Under the pieces are notes generated by a model. That model saw nothing but the letters and a program-made list of their open reading frames with translations. It was not told the origin of the DNA and made no database searches. A DNA stretch of 39,929 bases, from contig JAFYDQ010000150.1 in the NCBI GenBank assembly GCA_017544705.1, positions 1 through 39,929 of the forward strand. Direction: 5' to 3'. The DNA comes from Lachnospiraceae bacterium. GTDB lineage: Bacteria; Bacillota; Clostridia; Lachnospirales; Lachnospiraceae. Of the stretch, positions 25,681 through 34,542 are shown piece by piece. Made by a program: the position numbers and the translations under genes. The stretch's first letter is position 1, and each line of letters begins with the position of its first letter.

Positions 25681-27189
25681 TCAGAATCTAAAGTAGATAA
25701 ACGGATTATAAGTACTGTTTACGATGAACAACAGGCAACATACAAGCAGCAGCAAAAGCAGGATGCGTTTGATGATGCAGGTCACGCTTGCTGGCTGTGC
25801 CAGAGCGATCTCCGATACCCTGCAACCAAGACGCCGCGGGAGCACTTCCGCCCAGGGGATTGCCGCCAGCACCGCGATGACCAGGAAGAAGATCGTACGG
25901 TTATCCAGATAATATCTGGCACTGAAATCCGTATAGGAACCGACGCCGATATGCAGCATCTTCCCGATATATTCGATCGCCGCGGGCAGCTCTTCCAGCT
26001 TGAACAATACCCAGCCGAACATCACAACCAACATTGTATAAAGCCATTTGATAAATCCAGGCACTTTCACGGTAATGCCTTTCTTTCTGCCCACGCGCTC
26101 GATCAGCATGAACAGGCCGTGCCATAAGCCCCAGACAAGATAGCCCCAGGCCGCTCCGTGCCAGATACCCGTTGCCAGGAATACGATCAGCAGATGGATA
26201 TAAACATTTCCCTTCCGGTTACCGCCAAGCGGGATATACAGGTAATCTCGAAACCAGGTCGATAAGGAAATATGCCATCTTCTCCAAAATTCCGTGATCG
26301 ATTTTGAAATATATGGATAATTAAAGTTCTCCATGAAATGAAAACCGAAGATCCTGCCAAGTCCGATCGCCATGTCCGAGTAGCCCGCAAAATCATAGAA
26401 GATCTGCAGGGTATAACACAGGGCGCCGACCCATGCAACAGCAGTTCCCATATAGGCCGCCTCGCCGGCAAAGATCTTATCAGCCACTTCCCCGATCGTG
26501 TTGGCAAGCAGCACCTTCTTGGCAAGACCGATGATGAAGCGCTCAACGCCTTTACTAAAATCATCCGTTGTGACTTTTCTTTCTTTCAGGAAGTTTTTAA
26601 TGTCCGTATAGCGGACGATCGGACCTGCGATCAGCTGCGGGAACATGGAAATATAGAGCGCCAAGTTGATAAAATTCTTCTGTACCAGGCTCTCCCTGCT
26701 GCCATCTTCATTCAGTTTTCCTTCCATACGGTAAACATCGATCACGTAGGACAAGCCCTGGAACGTGTAGAAAGAAATGCCGATCGGCAGTGCGATCTCC
26801 GGGATCGTAAGACCCGCATGAAACAGGTCATCCACGGTCTGCGCCAGAAGCGTAAAATACTTAAAATAGATAAGGATCCCAAGGTCGAACACGACCGCCA
26901 GGATCAGCATCAGCTTACGCCTTAGAGATCTTCCGGTCTCGCCGGCCACTGTGGAAGCGAGGCCTTTCTTTTCTTCACTGCGCGATGCCGCATAGATCAG
27001 CATACCGAACGCATAGTTTCCGATCACGGAAGCAAGCATCAGGAAGATATAGACGGGTTCTCCCCAGGCATAGAAAAACAGACTTCCCAAGAGAAGAAAC
27101 AGATTCTTGATCCTCTTAGGAAGCACATAGTATCCGATCACCATGACCGGCAGAAATATGCATAAGAAAACAAGCGAACTAAATACCAT
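25681..27189 (-). CDS. MBOAT family O-acyltransferase (AlgI/DltB-like)
   Basis: The 502-residue protein has about eleven membrane spans and the family core: FWRRWHISLSTWFRDYLYIP (about 301–320) followed by LGGNR, and the catalytic-histidine motif IWHGAAWGY with His344. N-terminal features such as LFFYAWGEP also fit AlgI. It moves acyl groups, probably acetyl, from the cytoplasm to the outer face for transfer to a glycan by the AlgX-like partner encoded next. The ATG at 27189 lies inside the last codons of the glycosyltransferase gene (11-nt overlap) with a weak ribosome binding site, so coupled translation is likely. DltB is the other possible identity, but no dltA, dltC or dltD genes are present. 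Confidence 0.93.
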   Translation of the reverse strand: MVFSSLVFLCIFLPVMVIGYYVLPKRIKNLFLLLGSLFFYAWGEPVYIFLMLASVIGNYAFGMLIYAASRSEEKKGLASTVAGETGRSLRRKLMLILAVVFDLGILIYFKYFTLLAQTVDDLFHAGLTIPEIALPIGISFYTFQGLSYVIDVYRMEGKLNEDGSRESLVQKNFINLALYISMFPQLIAGPIVRYTDIKNFLKERKVTTDDFSKGVERFIIGLAKKVLLANTIGEVADKIFAGEAAYMGTAVAWVGALCYTLQIFYDFAGYSDMAIGLGRIFGFHFMENFNYPYISKSITEFWRRWHISLSTWFRDYLYIPLGGNRKGNVYIHLLIVFLATGIWHGAAWGYLVWGLWHGLFMLIERVGRKKGITVKVPGFIKWLYTMLVVMFGWVLFKLEELPAAIEYIGKMLHIGVGSYTDFSARYYLDNRTIFFLVIAVLAAIPWAEVLPRRLGCRVSEIALAQPASVTCIIKRILLLLLLVCCLLFIVNSTYNPFIYFRF

Positions 27190-27943
27190 ATTGTTTTTCA
27201 GCGGCCTTCATCTTCTCGTAAGACCAACGTATGACTTTCATTCCTTTTTGTTTTTTCCCGCGCTTCATCAGGTCCTTGATCTGCATCAGATATTCCATGG
27301 TAACCTTCGAAGACAGTTTTGATTCGCCCGCGGGACGCGCCTGGAACTTATACGGGATCTCCACCACGGTCCGGTAGGTTCCCGTTGCAAGCACCTCAAC
27401 CATGATCTTCCAACCGATCGGACGCATATCTGCACCGTCGATCACGGCTTTTCTGAACATAAACAGCCCGCTTGTCGGGTCTGTGATCTTTCTTAAACAA
27501 GGTAACAGAATCTTGCCGATATATCTGGCAACGCCCGATACCAGTTTCCGGTAGGGGCCGAGGCCTCCGTCCGATCCGCCGGGAATAAAGCGGCTCGGTA
27601 CACAGAAATCTGCGCCGCTTTCCAGCACCGCATACATGGAGCGCAAAATCGCCGGCGGATGCTGCAGATCCGCATCCATGACAGCGATATAATCTCCGTA
27701 TGCAAGCGAAAAGCCCTTCAGAACTGCCGTGGCAAGTCCTTTTTCCTTTGTGCGGTGTTCCATCCGGACGTTGGCATTTTCTTCCATCACTTTCCGGATC
27801 GCATCGGGTGTTTCATCCGTGGAGTCGTCCACAAAGATCACTTCATAAGGAATGCCTCTTAAAGCATAATCGATCTGATTGACCAGATTTCCCACATTCT
27901 CTTTCTCGTTATAAGTCGGTACAACGATGGAGATCTTGCTCAC
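27179..27943 (-). CDS. Family 2 glycosyltransferase, polyprenyl-phosphate sugar synthase-like
   Basis: The 254-residue protein is a GT-A enzyme of the dolichol-phosphate mannose synthase type. It has [13 protein letters not shown] (5–17), the [12 protein letters not shown] segment, the metal-binding [10 protein letters not shown] (DxD-like) and the [12 protein letters not shown] and [11 protein letters not shown] motifs. It lacks a C-terminal membrane anchor. It would make a lipid-phosphate sugar, the donor for outer-face glycosyltransferases. The start is GTG and overlaps the uvrB stop by 4 nt (GTGA at 27940–27943), with a strong GGAGG site within uvrB. The sugar cannot be told from sequence; mannose or glucose are typical. 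Confidence 0.92.
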   Translation of the reverse strand: MSKISIVVPTYNEKENVGNLVNQIDYALRGIPYEVIFVDDSTDETPDAIRKVMEENANVRMEHRTKEKGLATAVLKGFSLAYGDYIAVMDADLQHPPAILRSMYAVLESGADFCVPSRFIPGGSDGGLGPYRKLVSGVARYIGKILLPCLRKITDPTSGLFMFRKAVIDGADMRPIGWKIMVEVLATGTYRTVVEIPYKFQARPAGESKLSSKVTMEYLMQIKDLMKRGKKQKGMKVIRWSYEKMKAAEKQYGI

Positions 27944-29922
27944 TTCATATCCTCCAACTGCTTACGCAGTGATAACATCTTATCGCGAAGCTCTGCTGCC
28001 GATTCAAAATCAAGATCCGCAGCAGCCTGCTGCATTTTCTTCTTCACCTGAGCGATCAGCTTCTCAAGTTCCTTCGCATCCATGGATTCCGGATCTTTTT
28101 CGAAGCGCATTTCCTCTTTGGCGATCTCTTTGGAGATACTGATCAGATCGCGGACCGCTTTACGGATCGACGTCGGTGTGATGCCGTGCTCTTCATTATA
28201 TTTCTGCTGGATCATGCGGCGACGGTTTGTTTCAGAGATCGCATTACGCATGGAATCCGTCATGGTATCCGCATACATGATCACGTGTCCGTCCACGTTA
28301 CGCGCGGCTCTGCCGATCGTCTGCACCAGCGAGGTTTCAGACCTTAGGAACCCTTCCTTGTCGGCATCCAGAATCGCAACCAGAGAGATTTCCGGAATGT
28401 CCAGACCTTCTCTTAACAGGTTGATCCCGACCAGAACATCGAATACATCCAACCGCATATCGCGGATGATCTCTGCCCGTTCAAGCGTATCCACATCGGA
28501 ATGCAGATATTTGACACGGATCCCGACTTCCCGCATATATTCGGTCAGGTCCTCGGCCATCCGTTTGGTCAGTGTCGTGACCAAAACCTTGTTATGTTTG
28601 TCTGTTTCTTTGCGGATCTCAGAGATCAGGTCATCGATCTGTCCCTGCGTCGGTTTCACGACCACTTCAGGATCGAGCAATCCGGTCGGACGGATGATCT
28701 GTTCCACACGCAGAAGCTCATGTTCCGCCTCATAATCCGCAGGGGTTGCGGAGACAAACATCATCTGGTCTATTTTACCCTCAAATTCAGCAAAGTTCAA
28801 GGGTCGGTTGTCCTTGGCGGAGGGCAGACGGAAGCCATAATCGATCAGGGTTGTCTTTCTCGCCTGGTCCCCGTTAAACATGCCACGGATCTGCGGAATC
28901 GTCATATGAGACTCGTCGATGATGATCAGATAATCATCGGGAAAATAGTTCATCAGGGTATAAGGCGTGGCACCGGGCGCAAGCCCGTAGAGATGCCTGG
29001 AATAGTTCTCGATCCCGGAACAGAAGCCGGTCTCTTTAAGCATTTCAATGTCAAAATAGGTCCGCTCCGAGATCCGCTGCGCCTCAAGCAGCTTGTCTTC
29101 CCCTTTAAAAAACTTGACGCGATCAACCAGTTCCGCTTCGATCGTCTCGCATGCGTGGTTGATCTTCTCCGGTGCAATGACGTAATGCGACGCAGGGAAA
29201 ACAGCAAAATGGCTCATGAGAGCCTTCTTTTCGCCGGTCAGTGCATCGATCTCCGTGATCCGATCGATCTCATCCCCGAAGAACTCGATCCGCACAGCCC
29301 GATCTGAATCCCAGGCAGGAAACAGTTCGATCACATCCCCGAGCACCCGGAATTTGCCACGGCTGAAATCCATCTGGTTGCGCTCATAATTGATATTGAT
29401 CAGCTCCCGCACCACTTCATCCCGGTCCTTCTGCATTCCCGGGCGAAGGGATACGATCATGTCCAGATAATCCTGCGGGCTGCCAAGACCGTAGATACAA
29501 GATACCGATGCCACGACCACCACGTCTCTTCGCTCTGACAGCGAAGCGGTGGCCGACAGACGCAACTTATCGATCTCATCATTGACCGAAGAATCCTTTT
29601 CAATATAAGTATCCGTCGAGGGCACATAGGCTTCCGGCTGGTAATAGTCGTAGTAGGACACAAAATACTCCACGGCATTATTCGGGAAGAATTCCTTCAT
29701 CTCCGAGTACAGCTGTCCCGCGAGCGTCTTGTTGTGCGCGATGATCAGGGTCGGCTTGTTCAGAGCCGCGATCACATTCGCCATCGTAAAAGTTTTTCCC
29801 GATCCGGTCACGCCAAGCAGGGTCTCAAACTGATTGCCCGCTTTGAAACCCTCCACTAATTTCTCTATGGCCTGCGGCTGGTCACCGGTAGGCTTGTAAT
29901 CCGAGTGTAATTCGAAGTTCAT
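27940..29922 (-). CDS. uvrB: Excinuclease ABC subunit B
   Basis: The 660-residue protein has Walker A GVTGSGKT (37–44), the beta-hairpin [10 protein letters not shown] (90–99) that clamps DNA, the DESH box in [12 protein letters not shown], helicase motif VI in QTIGRAARN and a C-terminal UVR domain (about 618–655) for UvrC contact. It verifies damage delivered by UvrA and recruits UvrC. The start at 29922 has an AGGAAAA site. No SOS (LexA) box of the GAAC-N4-GTTC kind and no convincing promoter was seen in the 29 nt upstream, so it may depend on transcription from the small-gene array before it, or on a weak AT-rich promoter not recognised here. Confidence 0.98.
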   Translation of the reverse strand: MNFELHSDYKPTGDQPQAIEKLVEGFKAGNQFETLLGVTGSGKTFTMANVIAALNKPTLIIAHNKTLAGQLYSEMKEFFPNNAVEYFVSYYDYYQPEAYVPSTDTYIEKDSSVNDEIDKLRLSATASLSERRDVVVVASVSCIYGLGSPQDYLDMIVSLRPGMQKDRDEVVRELININYERNQMDFSRGKFRVLGDVIELFPAWDSDRAVRIEFFGDEIDRITEIDALTGEKKALMSHFAVFPASHYVIAPEKINHACETIEAELVDRVKFFKGEDKLLEAQRISERTYFDIEMLKETGFCSGIENYSRHLYGLAPGATPYTLMNYFPDDYLIIIDESHMTIPQIRGMFNGDQARKTTLIDYGFRLPSAKDNRPLNFAEFEGKIDQMMFVSATPADYEAEHELLRVEQIIRPTGLLDPEVVVKPTQGQIDDLISEIRKETDKHNKVLVTTLTKRMAEDLTEYMREVGIRVKYLHSDVDTLERAEIIRDMRLDVFDVLVGINLLREGLDIPEISLVAILDADKEGFLRSETSLVQTIGRAARNVDGHVIMYADTMTDSMRNAISETNRRRMIQQKYNEEHGITPTSIRKAVRDLISISKEIAKEEMRFEKDPESMDAKELEKLIAQVKKKMQQAAADLDFESAAELRDKMLSLRKQLEDMK

Positions 29923-29951
29923 TTTTCCTAAAACCTTTTATATTTATTATC

Positions 29952-30398
29952 TCATTGTTGTTTTGAAAAATACACGAAATCTTTATCACGTTTTACTTCC
30001 GTATATCCCAGTTTCTTATAAAACGCGTTGGTTCTGCTGTTCCAGATCGGTGTATCAAGCGTAATTTCCTTTACCGCCGGATATAAGGCTTCTATTTCCT
30101 GCATCATGAAAGCTCCATAGCCTTTTCGATGATTCTCCGGTCCGATAAAGATCCTGCCGATATTGAGCTTTTCATTATCCGGGAAAAGTACCGCTCCACC
30201 GATGATCAGACCGTCATCCACCAGTTTGTATAGATGTCCGGATCTGGCCATCTTCGTATGAAACGGAACCGACATATATCCCGGCGGTCCCGATTTTTCC
30301 ATGGAACCGACTTCCACATCACTGTGAAAGGCCCGTCTCGAAATCCCTGTTATTGTTAAGGCATCGGATGTAGATGCCTGTAATAATTCCAAACCCAT
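29952..30398 (-). CDS. GNAT family N-acetyltransferase
   Basis: The 148-residue protein has the GNAT acetyl-CoA motif in GRIFIGPENHRKGYGAFM (81–98, R/Q-x-x-G-x-G/A as RKGYGA) and the later FYKKLGYTEV segment. The N-terminal part does not point to a substrate. The ATG at 30398 has a GGAGG site 7 nt upstream. It is the last of the small accessory genes before uvrB (29-nt gap) and is preceded by another GNAT after 17 nt. Confidence 0.88.
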   Translation of the reverse strand: MGLELLQASTSDALTITGISRRAFHSDVEVGSMEKSGPPGYMSVPFHTKMARSGHLYKLVDDGLIIGGAVLFPDNEKLNIGRIFIGPENHRKGYGAFMMQEIEALYPAVKEITLDTPIWNSRTNAFYKKLGYTEVKRDKDFVYFSKQQ

Positions 30399-30415
30399 TG
30401 CAATACCTCCATATC

Positions 30416-30886
30416 TTAAAGTTGATACCTCATATCGCGATATCTGTGTTCTTTGTCCTTAAAGCCAACCTTCGCATAGATAGGATATCCGTCGTCTGTA
30501 GCAGAAAGGTCTACACGCCCCAGGCCTATTTTTCTTCCGTATTCAACAAGGTTTTCCAGCAATCTCGTACATAAACCTTTTCCACGATACGCCGGTTCCG
30601 TATATACACTTAATACCTCCCCATACAGGCCATTCAGTAATTTTGTATTGGCCGGCATTTCAATAATATGAAGATAGGCAACAGAAACGATCCTGTCTGC
30701 ATCTCTTGCAACAAACGCGATCAACTCGGTGCCGAGTTTTCTTTCAAAATAATCCGGCAGCTGTGCTTCCATGCCTGCCCTCTCGTGATCGGAGACAGCG
30801 CCAAAATCATCCATCATATATGCGATACGCATACGTATCAATTCATTAATGTCTTCTTTTGTTGCTTCATCGAATACAATACTCAT
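30416..30886 (-). CDS. GNAT family N-acetyltransferase
   Basis: From the ATG at 30886 the protein has 156 residues, with an AAAGGA site 8 nt upstream. The longer frame to 30916 lacks one. The cofactor motif is VYTEPAYRGKGLCTRLL (94–110), and the end has the usual YPIYAKVGFKDKE segment. It resembles the small-molecule GNATs often found in clostridial accessory DNA; the substrate is unknown. It is not a close copy of the GNAT downstream, so the pair is not a recent duplication. Confidence 0.88.
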   Translation of the reverse strand: MSIVFDEATKEDINELIRMRIAYMMDDFGAVSDHERAGMEAQLPDYFERKLGTELIAFVARDADRIVSVAYLHIIEMPANTKLLNGLYGEVLSVYTEPAYRGKGLCTRLLENLVEYGRKIGLGRVDLSATDDGYPIYAKVGFKDKEHRYRDMRYQL

Positions 30887-30937
30887 CAAACGATCCTTTC
30901 TAAACTGCACGATCATCAGGTTTTTCTTTTTACATTG

Positions 30938-31357
30938 TTACCCGATCGTGAAGCTTTCCGTTTTCAGATCACAATAGTATCTTCCGCTTTCGGCAGTAAA
31001 CTTAAGGACACAATAGTCCGGATCCGTAATCCCGCCCTTATAGAACATGGTGTCTCCTTTTTTCCAGATCAAATCTTTTGTCTCCTGATCGGTCAACACT
31101 TCCATTTTGCCTTTCAGCATAACGCCTACATACCTGATCAGACCTTTATGATAGAAATAGATACAGGCGTTGGGATTGTTCATGTACTGTTTTACTCTCA
31201 TGGAAGAGGTGTTTGTTGAAAAATAAAAACTGTGTAAGCCTTCCATCTTCCTCGGCTTTAGCATGGCTTTTACATTCGGAAATCCCTCTTCATCAACGGA
31301 GCAGATAAATGCAACCTTTTGCTTTCTGATAAATGCCGCTATCTTTTCGTTATCCAT
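30938..31357 (-). CDS. Pyridoxamine 5'-phosphate oxidase-like (split barrel) protein
   Basis: The 139-residue protein has the split-barrel flavin fold pattern: VAFICSVDEEGFPNVKAML near residues 15–33, the FYFSTNTSSMRVKQYMNNPNA strand-helix segment (about 44–64), then the GVMLKGKMEVLTD strands. Such proteins bind FMN or F420 and reduce or bind small molecules. True PdxH activity is unlikely at this length. The start lies 1 nt after the HEAT-repeat gene stop, with an AGGGGA site. The family is clear, the substrate is not. Confidence 0.85.
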   Translation of the reverse strand: MDNEKIAAFIRKQKVAFICSVDEEGFPNVKAMLKPRKMEGLHSFYFSTNTSSMRVKQYMNNPNACIYFYHKGLIRYVGVMLKGKMEVLTDQETKDLIWKKGDTMFYKGGITDPDYCVLKFTAESGRYYCDLKTESFTIG

Positions 31358-31358
31358 A

Positions 31359-31964
31359 TCACTTTTCCCCTGTCGCCTTTATTGCCCCAAGACAATGGAT
31401 TCTGACCACCCGGTTACGATCGGTTTCAGCAATCTTCTGCAGCTGTTCCAAAAAAGGACGAACAAACTCCGGTCTGCGCTTACCCAGCACGCGGAATATT
31501 TCCGGTGCTTCCATCCTCACTTTGTCATCAGCATCGTACAACAGTTTCTCAAATATCGGCATATGATCCACATATATGTCAGGAGTATTTGTGGCTATGT
31601 TTTCTGATGCCCAGATGAAACTCAACCTGACTTTAGGCTCATCGTCTTTGGCAAAACGGAACAGATCATTCCAATAGGGTTCGATCAAACGATAATCAGC
31701 TCTTCCGATCCTGCCGAGCGCATTGACCGCACGTTCCCTTAGCAGTGGTTTCTGACTGTCGCAGAAGGGCGCTATATCAGAAACCGATCCTTCCACCGAA
31801 AGCGGGAATTCCAATCCCATCTCACCGAGAAGCCATAACGCTTTAGCCTGTATTTTTTCAGACTCATTATCAAGAAGAGAAGAAACATACGGAATACTTT
31901 CTTCCCACTTACTTTTATCCTTTGTCAGTATTCCAAGTTCTTTATATAATTCCGATTCGCCCAC
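31359..31964 (-). CDS. HEAT-repeat protein
   Basis: The 201-residue protein is built of about five helical HEAT-type repeats, seen in segments such as KIQAKALWLLGEMG, LRERAVNALGRIGRA, KVRLSFIWASENIA and KVRMEAPEIFRVLGKR. Such arrays bind proteins or nucleic acid. A link to DNA-alkylation-repair-like proteins is possible but not shown. The start is GTG with an AAGGAGA site 7 nt upstream, 4 nt after the end of the decayed DUF998 gene. Confidence 0.8.
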   Translation of the reverse strand: MGESELYKELGILTKDKSKWEESIPYVSSLLDNESEKIQAKALWLLGEMGLEFPLSVEGSVSDIAPFCDSQKPLLRERAVNALGRIGRADYRLIEPYWNDLFRFAKDDEPKVRLSFIWASENIATNTPDIYVDHMPIFEKLLYDADDKVRMEAPEIFRVLGKRRPEFVRPFLEQLQKIAETDRNRVVRIHCLGAIKATGEK

Positions 31965-31968
31965 TCCA

Positions 31969-32197
31969 TCATCTCCTTATGATCTGTCTTACTGAAACCA
32001 CAAGAAGCGGTACATACATAAATAGCAGATTCAGTCTTTCCCACAGGCCTTCATTGTTTATGACCGTATTCGAAAACTCCGGTTTATCTGACATAACAAA
32101 CAGAACAAAGAAAGCCAAACGAGACCAGAAGATCTCCGGCCATCGCAATGACAAGTGCGTACCATCCAAACTTAACAAACTTCTCCATCAGATTCAT
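31969..32197 (-). pseudogene. Decayed DUF998-like membrane protein gene (internal deletion and frame change)
   Basis: From an ATG at 32197 the frame encodes a family-like N-terminus (MEKFVKFGWYALVIAM, then AGDLLVSF), then drifts and stops. A second frame, joined near 32110–32120, encodes a family-like C-terminus (FVLFVMSDKPEFSN, then INNEGLWERLNLLFMYVPLL), ending at 31969. A full DUF998 protein has around 200 residues, so more than 100 residues of the middle appear to be missing. The family match is from memory and needs a search. The remnant sits 6 nt after the MBL gene and 4 nt before the HEAT gene, so the operon spacing has survived. Confidence 0.6.
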
Positions 32198-32203
32198 CAG
32201 TAC

Positions 32204-32890
32204 TTAATCCTGTCCGTTCATCAGATCATGCAATGTATCCTGCGTATCCACCGGTGTCCAATGACCCTCTACACATATTTCCGGACCGATCTTTTTGATC
32301 GTATCGGCGAGTTTCTCACAAAGGTCAGCCCTTTTGATCCCTGCAAAGAAATCTTCGCAGGTAGCATCACCCAGGAATATTGTTTTGTCATCTTCCACAT
32401 AGATCAGGGTTGAATCATCTGTGTGCGGCGCCTCCGCTTCGATAGCCTTAACCTTTACACCACCAAGGTCAAGTATGATCTCTCCTGTAAAAATCATATC
32501 TGCAGGTTTTACAATTACCTTAGCGTCCCCGCCGTATTCTCTTCTGATGCTTTCATGGATCGCAAAGAATTCATCGGGCCCGTTCTTTTCGATTTTTTCC
32601 TTCCATTCCAAAAGGTACTTGTTTGTTTTTTCATTAGCCAGGCAAAGCCCGTTTACGGCATGCATCCCAAAAGTATGGTCCCAGTGCCAATGCGTGAGAA
32701 CCGTTACGGCCGGTAGCGGCAGGTTTTCATTTTTGAGTAATGTATAGAATTCCCCGGTGTGCGCCGCGGAGTGGCCGGCGTCAATTGCAAGGCTAAAGTT
32801 GTTGCCCTTCACATAGCAGAGATTCGGACGATCCCGTTCCGTTTCAAAAGGCATATACCATATATGTTCACTCAGTCGTTTTAATTCCAT
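32204..32890 (-). CDS. MBL-fold metallohydrolase
   Basis: The 228-residue protein has the zinc motif THWHWDH (His67, His69, Asp71, His72). Further candidate metal ligands lie in EAPHTDDS (His near 156), FLGDAT (Asp near 174) and VEGHW (His near 211), so the active site looks complete. The general fold hydrolyses thioesters, lactones or beta-lactams among others; nothing points to one substrate. The ATG at 32890 has an AGGT-type ribosome binding site, 7 nt after the SAP-domain gene. Confidence 0.88.
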   Translation of the reverse strand: MELKRLSEHIWYMPFETERDRPNLCYVKGNNFSLAIDAGHSAAHTGEFYTLLKNENLPLPAVTVLTHWHWDHTFGMHAVNGLCLANEKTNKYLLEWKEKIEKNGPDEFFAIHESIRREYGGDAKVIVKPADMIFTGEIILDLGGVKVKAIEAEAPHTDDSTLIYVEDDKTIFLGDATCEDFFAGIKRADLCEKLADTIKKIGPEICVEGHWTPVDTQDTLHDLMNGQD

Positions 32891-32897
32891 ATATAAC

Positions 32898-33503
32898 CTA
32901 TCCTATGATACCTTTATATTGTTCAAACAACTCATGCGTGTATTCTTTCTTCATATCCGACTCTCTGACAATCTTCCATAATGCCGCTGCCGCCTTCAGC
33001 CGTTCACCATATATTTTTGTTGCTTCATCCGCACAAAAGTCTTTTACAAACCTGTTCCATTGCAGCGCAGATTTATCATAGGTCGCATACGTTCTTTTCC
33101 CATAGTAGACATCCAACAGGTCTCCAAGCGTAAAGCTTTTATCACCGCTTTCCTTAACCGCCTTAGCCGTGGCAACCATATCCACATTGAATTTGAATTT
33201 TTCTTCTCCGGTCTGCTGCCGAAAGAACTCTCGGAATCTATTTCCGAATGTGAAACCGCATTCGATCAGGCCGGTATGCAAAGTTAGTTCGGAGACGGTT
33301 CTCTTCTGCGCCCTTGCGCGTTTCGTATTGTCAGGCAGAATCTTCTCTCCCGAAAAATAAGCCGCGATCACCTTGTTCAATTCAATCTTACTGCCGTAAG
33401 CCCTAAGGCCGTGATTTTTACAGATTTTGATCAGCTCATCTCTGTACCAGTAATACTTACTGAATTCTTCATAGTCCTTAATACTGTCAAATTCAGGTCT
33501 CAT
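32898..33503 (-). CDS. SAP-domain-like / DUF6434-type protein
   Basis: The 201-residue protein begins with a SAP-like helix-extended-helix segment (about 15–52: YYWYRDELIKICKNHGLRAY, then SKIELNKVIAAYFSGEK), a fold that often binds DNA. A helical part follows, with LHTGLIECGFTFGNRFREFF and FTLGDLLDVYYGKRT. I associate this layout with small SAP/DUF6434 proteins common in clostridial accessory DNA, from memory. It is rich in lysine and aromatic residues. The ribosome binding site is weak, and the gene follows a GNAT by 12 nt. Function unknown. Confidence 0.7.
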   Translation of the reverse strand: MRPEFDSIKDYEEFSKYYWYRDELIKICKNHGLRAYGSKIELNKVIAAYFSGEKILPDNTKRARAQKRTVSELTLHTGLIECGFTFGNRFREFFRQQTGEEKFKFNVDMVATAKAVKESGDKSFTLGDLLDVYYGKRTYATYDKSALQWNRFVKDFCADEATKIYGERLKAAAALWKIVRESDMKKEYTHELFEQYKGIIG

Positions 33504-33515
33504 AACATTTTCTCT

Positions 33516-33974
33516 TTATTCCAAATACATCACATAGATCTGGCAGGGATTCTCATCTCCCCACAGTTCCCTTATAACCTCAAATTCCTTAAATCCACAA
33601 GACAGATAAAAGCGGTTGGTGATATCGTAATCTTCATACACGCCCATTTGCACTGTTTTTACCTGCAGGAACAAATACCCTTTTTCTTTGGCGATTCGCT
33701 TTGCCTCTTCAAACAGTTTTCTGCCAATCCCTTTGTGATGATAGTCCTTCAGTACCCCCATGACCGCCAGTTCCACGGTTTCTTTTCCCGTTTCCTTTAA
33801 GCAAAGAAATCCCACATAATCCCCGTCTTCTTTTGCAGCCAGAAAAATCTGATCTGCACTTTCCGAGATATATTTCTCCCTGCTCTCATCGACCTCAAAC
33901 CAGTCTCTTAATGCTTCGAGAACCTTTCTTGCGATAGCCTTTTTCGCATTTGCATCCGTTATCTGTTCAATCAT
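33516..33974 (-). CDS. GNAT family N-acetyltransferase
   Basis: The 152-residue protein has the acetyl-CoA motif VMGVLKDYHHKGIGRKLFEE (71–90) and a typical end, NRFYLSCGFKEFEV. The acidic start around DWFEVDESREKYI and DQIFLAAKEDGDYVGFL is the usual strand pattern. A GAGGA site precedes the ATG at 33974. It lies between the SAP gene and another GNAT. Substrate unknown. Confidence 0.88.
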   Translation of the reverse strand: MIEQITDANAKKAIARKVLEALRDWFEVDESREKYISESADQIFLAAKEDGDYVGFLCLKETGKETVELAVMGVLKDYHHKGIGRKLFEEAKRIAKEKGYLFLQVKTVQMGVYEDYDITNRFYLSCGFKEFEVIRELWGDENPCQIYVMYLE

Positions 33975-34012
33975 CGTTAATTCCTCTGCTCTCCCTACGC
34001 CAAATATCGTCT

Positions 34013-34028
34013 TAGCAAGTATTTGCTA
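34013..34028. other. Small perfect palindrome at the end of a GNAT gene
   Basis: TAGCAA-GTAT-TTGCTA is a 6-bp inverted repeat whose right arm (plus strand) includes the stop codon of the GNAT at 34026. No U-run follows, so it is not a clear terminator. It is one of the few structured elements inside the array and could be an RNA-processing or weak pausing site. Confidence 0.3.
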
Positions 34029-34523
34029 TATGAATAACTCCATGTCGATACGGGTCCAGGTACCAAACGGCATTTTGCATTCACTCCGGCCACACTCCCT
34101 GAAGCCTGCCGCTTCATAACAACGCCTTGCACCCTCATTATTATCGAATACTCCCAGATCGATCCTCAACGCAGAAAAATGCTCCCGTACATATGCTATT
34201 CCAAGCCGGAGCATTTCTTTTCCGTACCCTTTTCCCCTGCATGAAGGATTTACGATGACAAAGCCAAATCGAACAGAGCTGTCATCGTCTTCTCTCGGAT
34301 ACCTTATGATGAAATGACCTATGACATCTCCATGATCGTCCACCGCCGTGAGCGGATAAAACCGTCCCGTCTCAACCTGCGGCGCATAGTTTTCATTTAT
34401 GTCGTCACCCGAAAGCGGATATTTGTTAATCCTGTCGGCAGACCATTTGTATAATTCTTCCTCTGACCGAAGCCATCCGGCTATGATTGCGCCATCTTCT
34501 TTTTTATAATTTCTCAGTAACAT
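34026..34523 (-). CDS. GNAT family N-acetyltransferase (RimJ/RimL-like)
   Basis: From the ATG at 34523 the protein has 165 residues. The motif VRFGFVIVNPSCRGKGYGKE (84–103) and the late NNEGARRCYEAAGFRE segment are typical of the RimJ/RimL-like GNAT branch, which acetylates protein N-termini or small amines. A GGGAAG site precedes the start. The 10-residue longer frame overlaps the radical SAM gene and was not used. It lies 19 nt after that gene. Confidence 0.88.
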   Translation of the reverse strand: MLLRNYKKEDGAIIAGWLRSEEELYKWSADRINKYPLSGDDINENYAPQVETGRFYPLTAVDDHGDVIGHFIIRYPREDDDSSVRFGFVIVNPSCRGKGYGKEMLRLGIAYVREHFSALRIDLGVFDNNEGARRCYEAAGFRECGRSECKMPFGTWTRIDMELFI

Positions 34524-34542
34524 TTTTTCTGCTTCCCTTAAT

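Noticed and set aside
29923..29951. Possible SOS box or promoter before uvrB
   Set aside because: No GAAC-N4-GTTC type site and no well-spaced –10/–35 pair is visible in this 29-nt gap, only AT-rich sequence.
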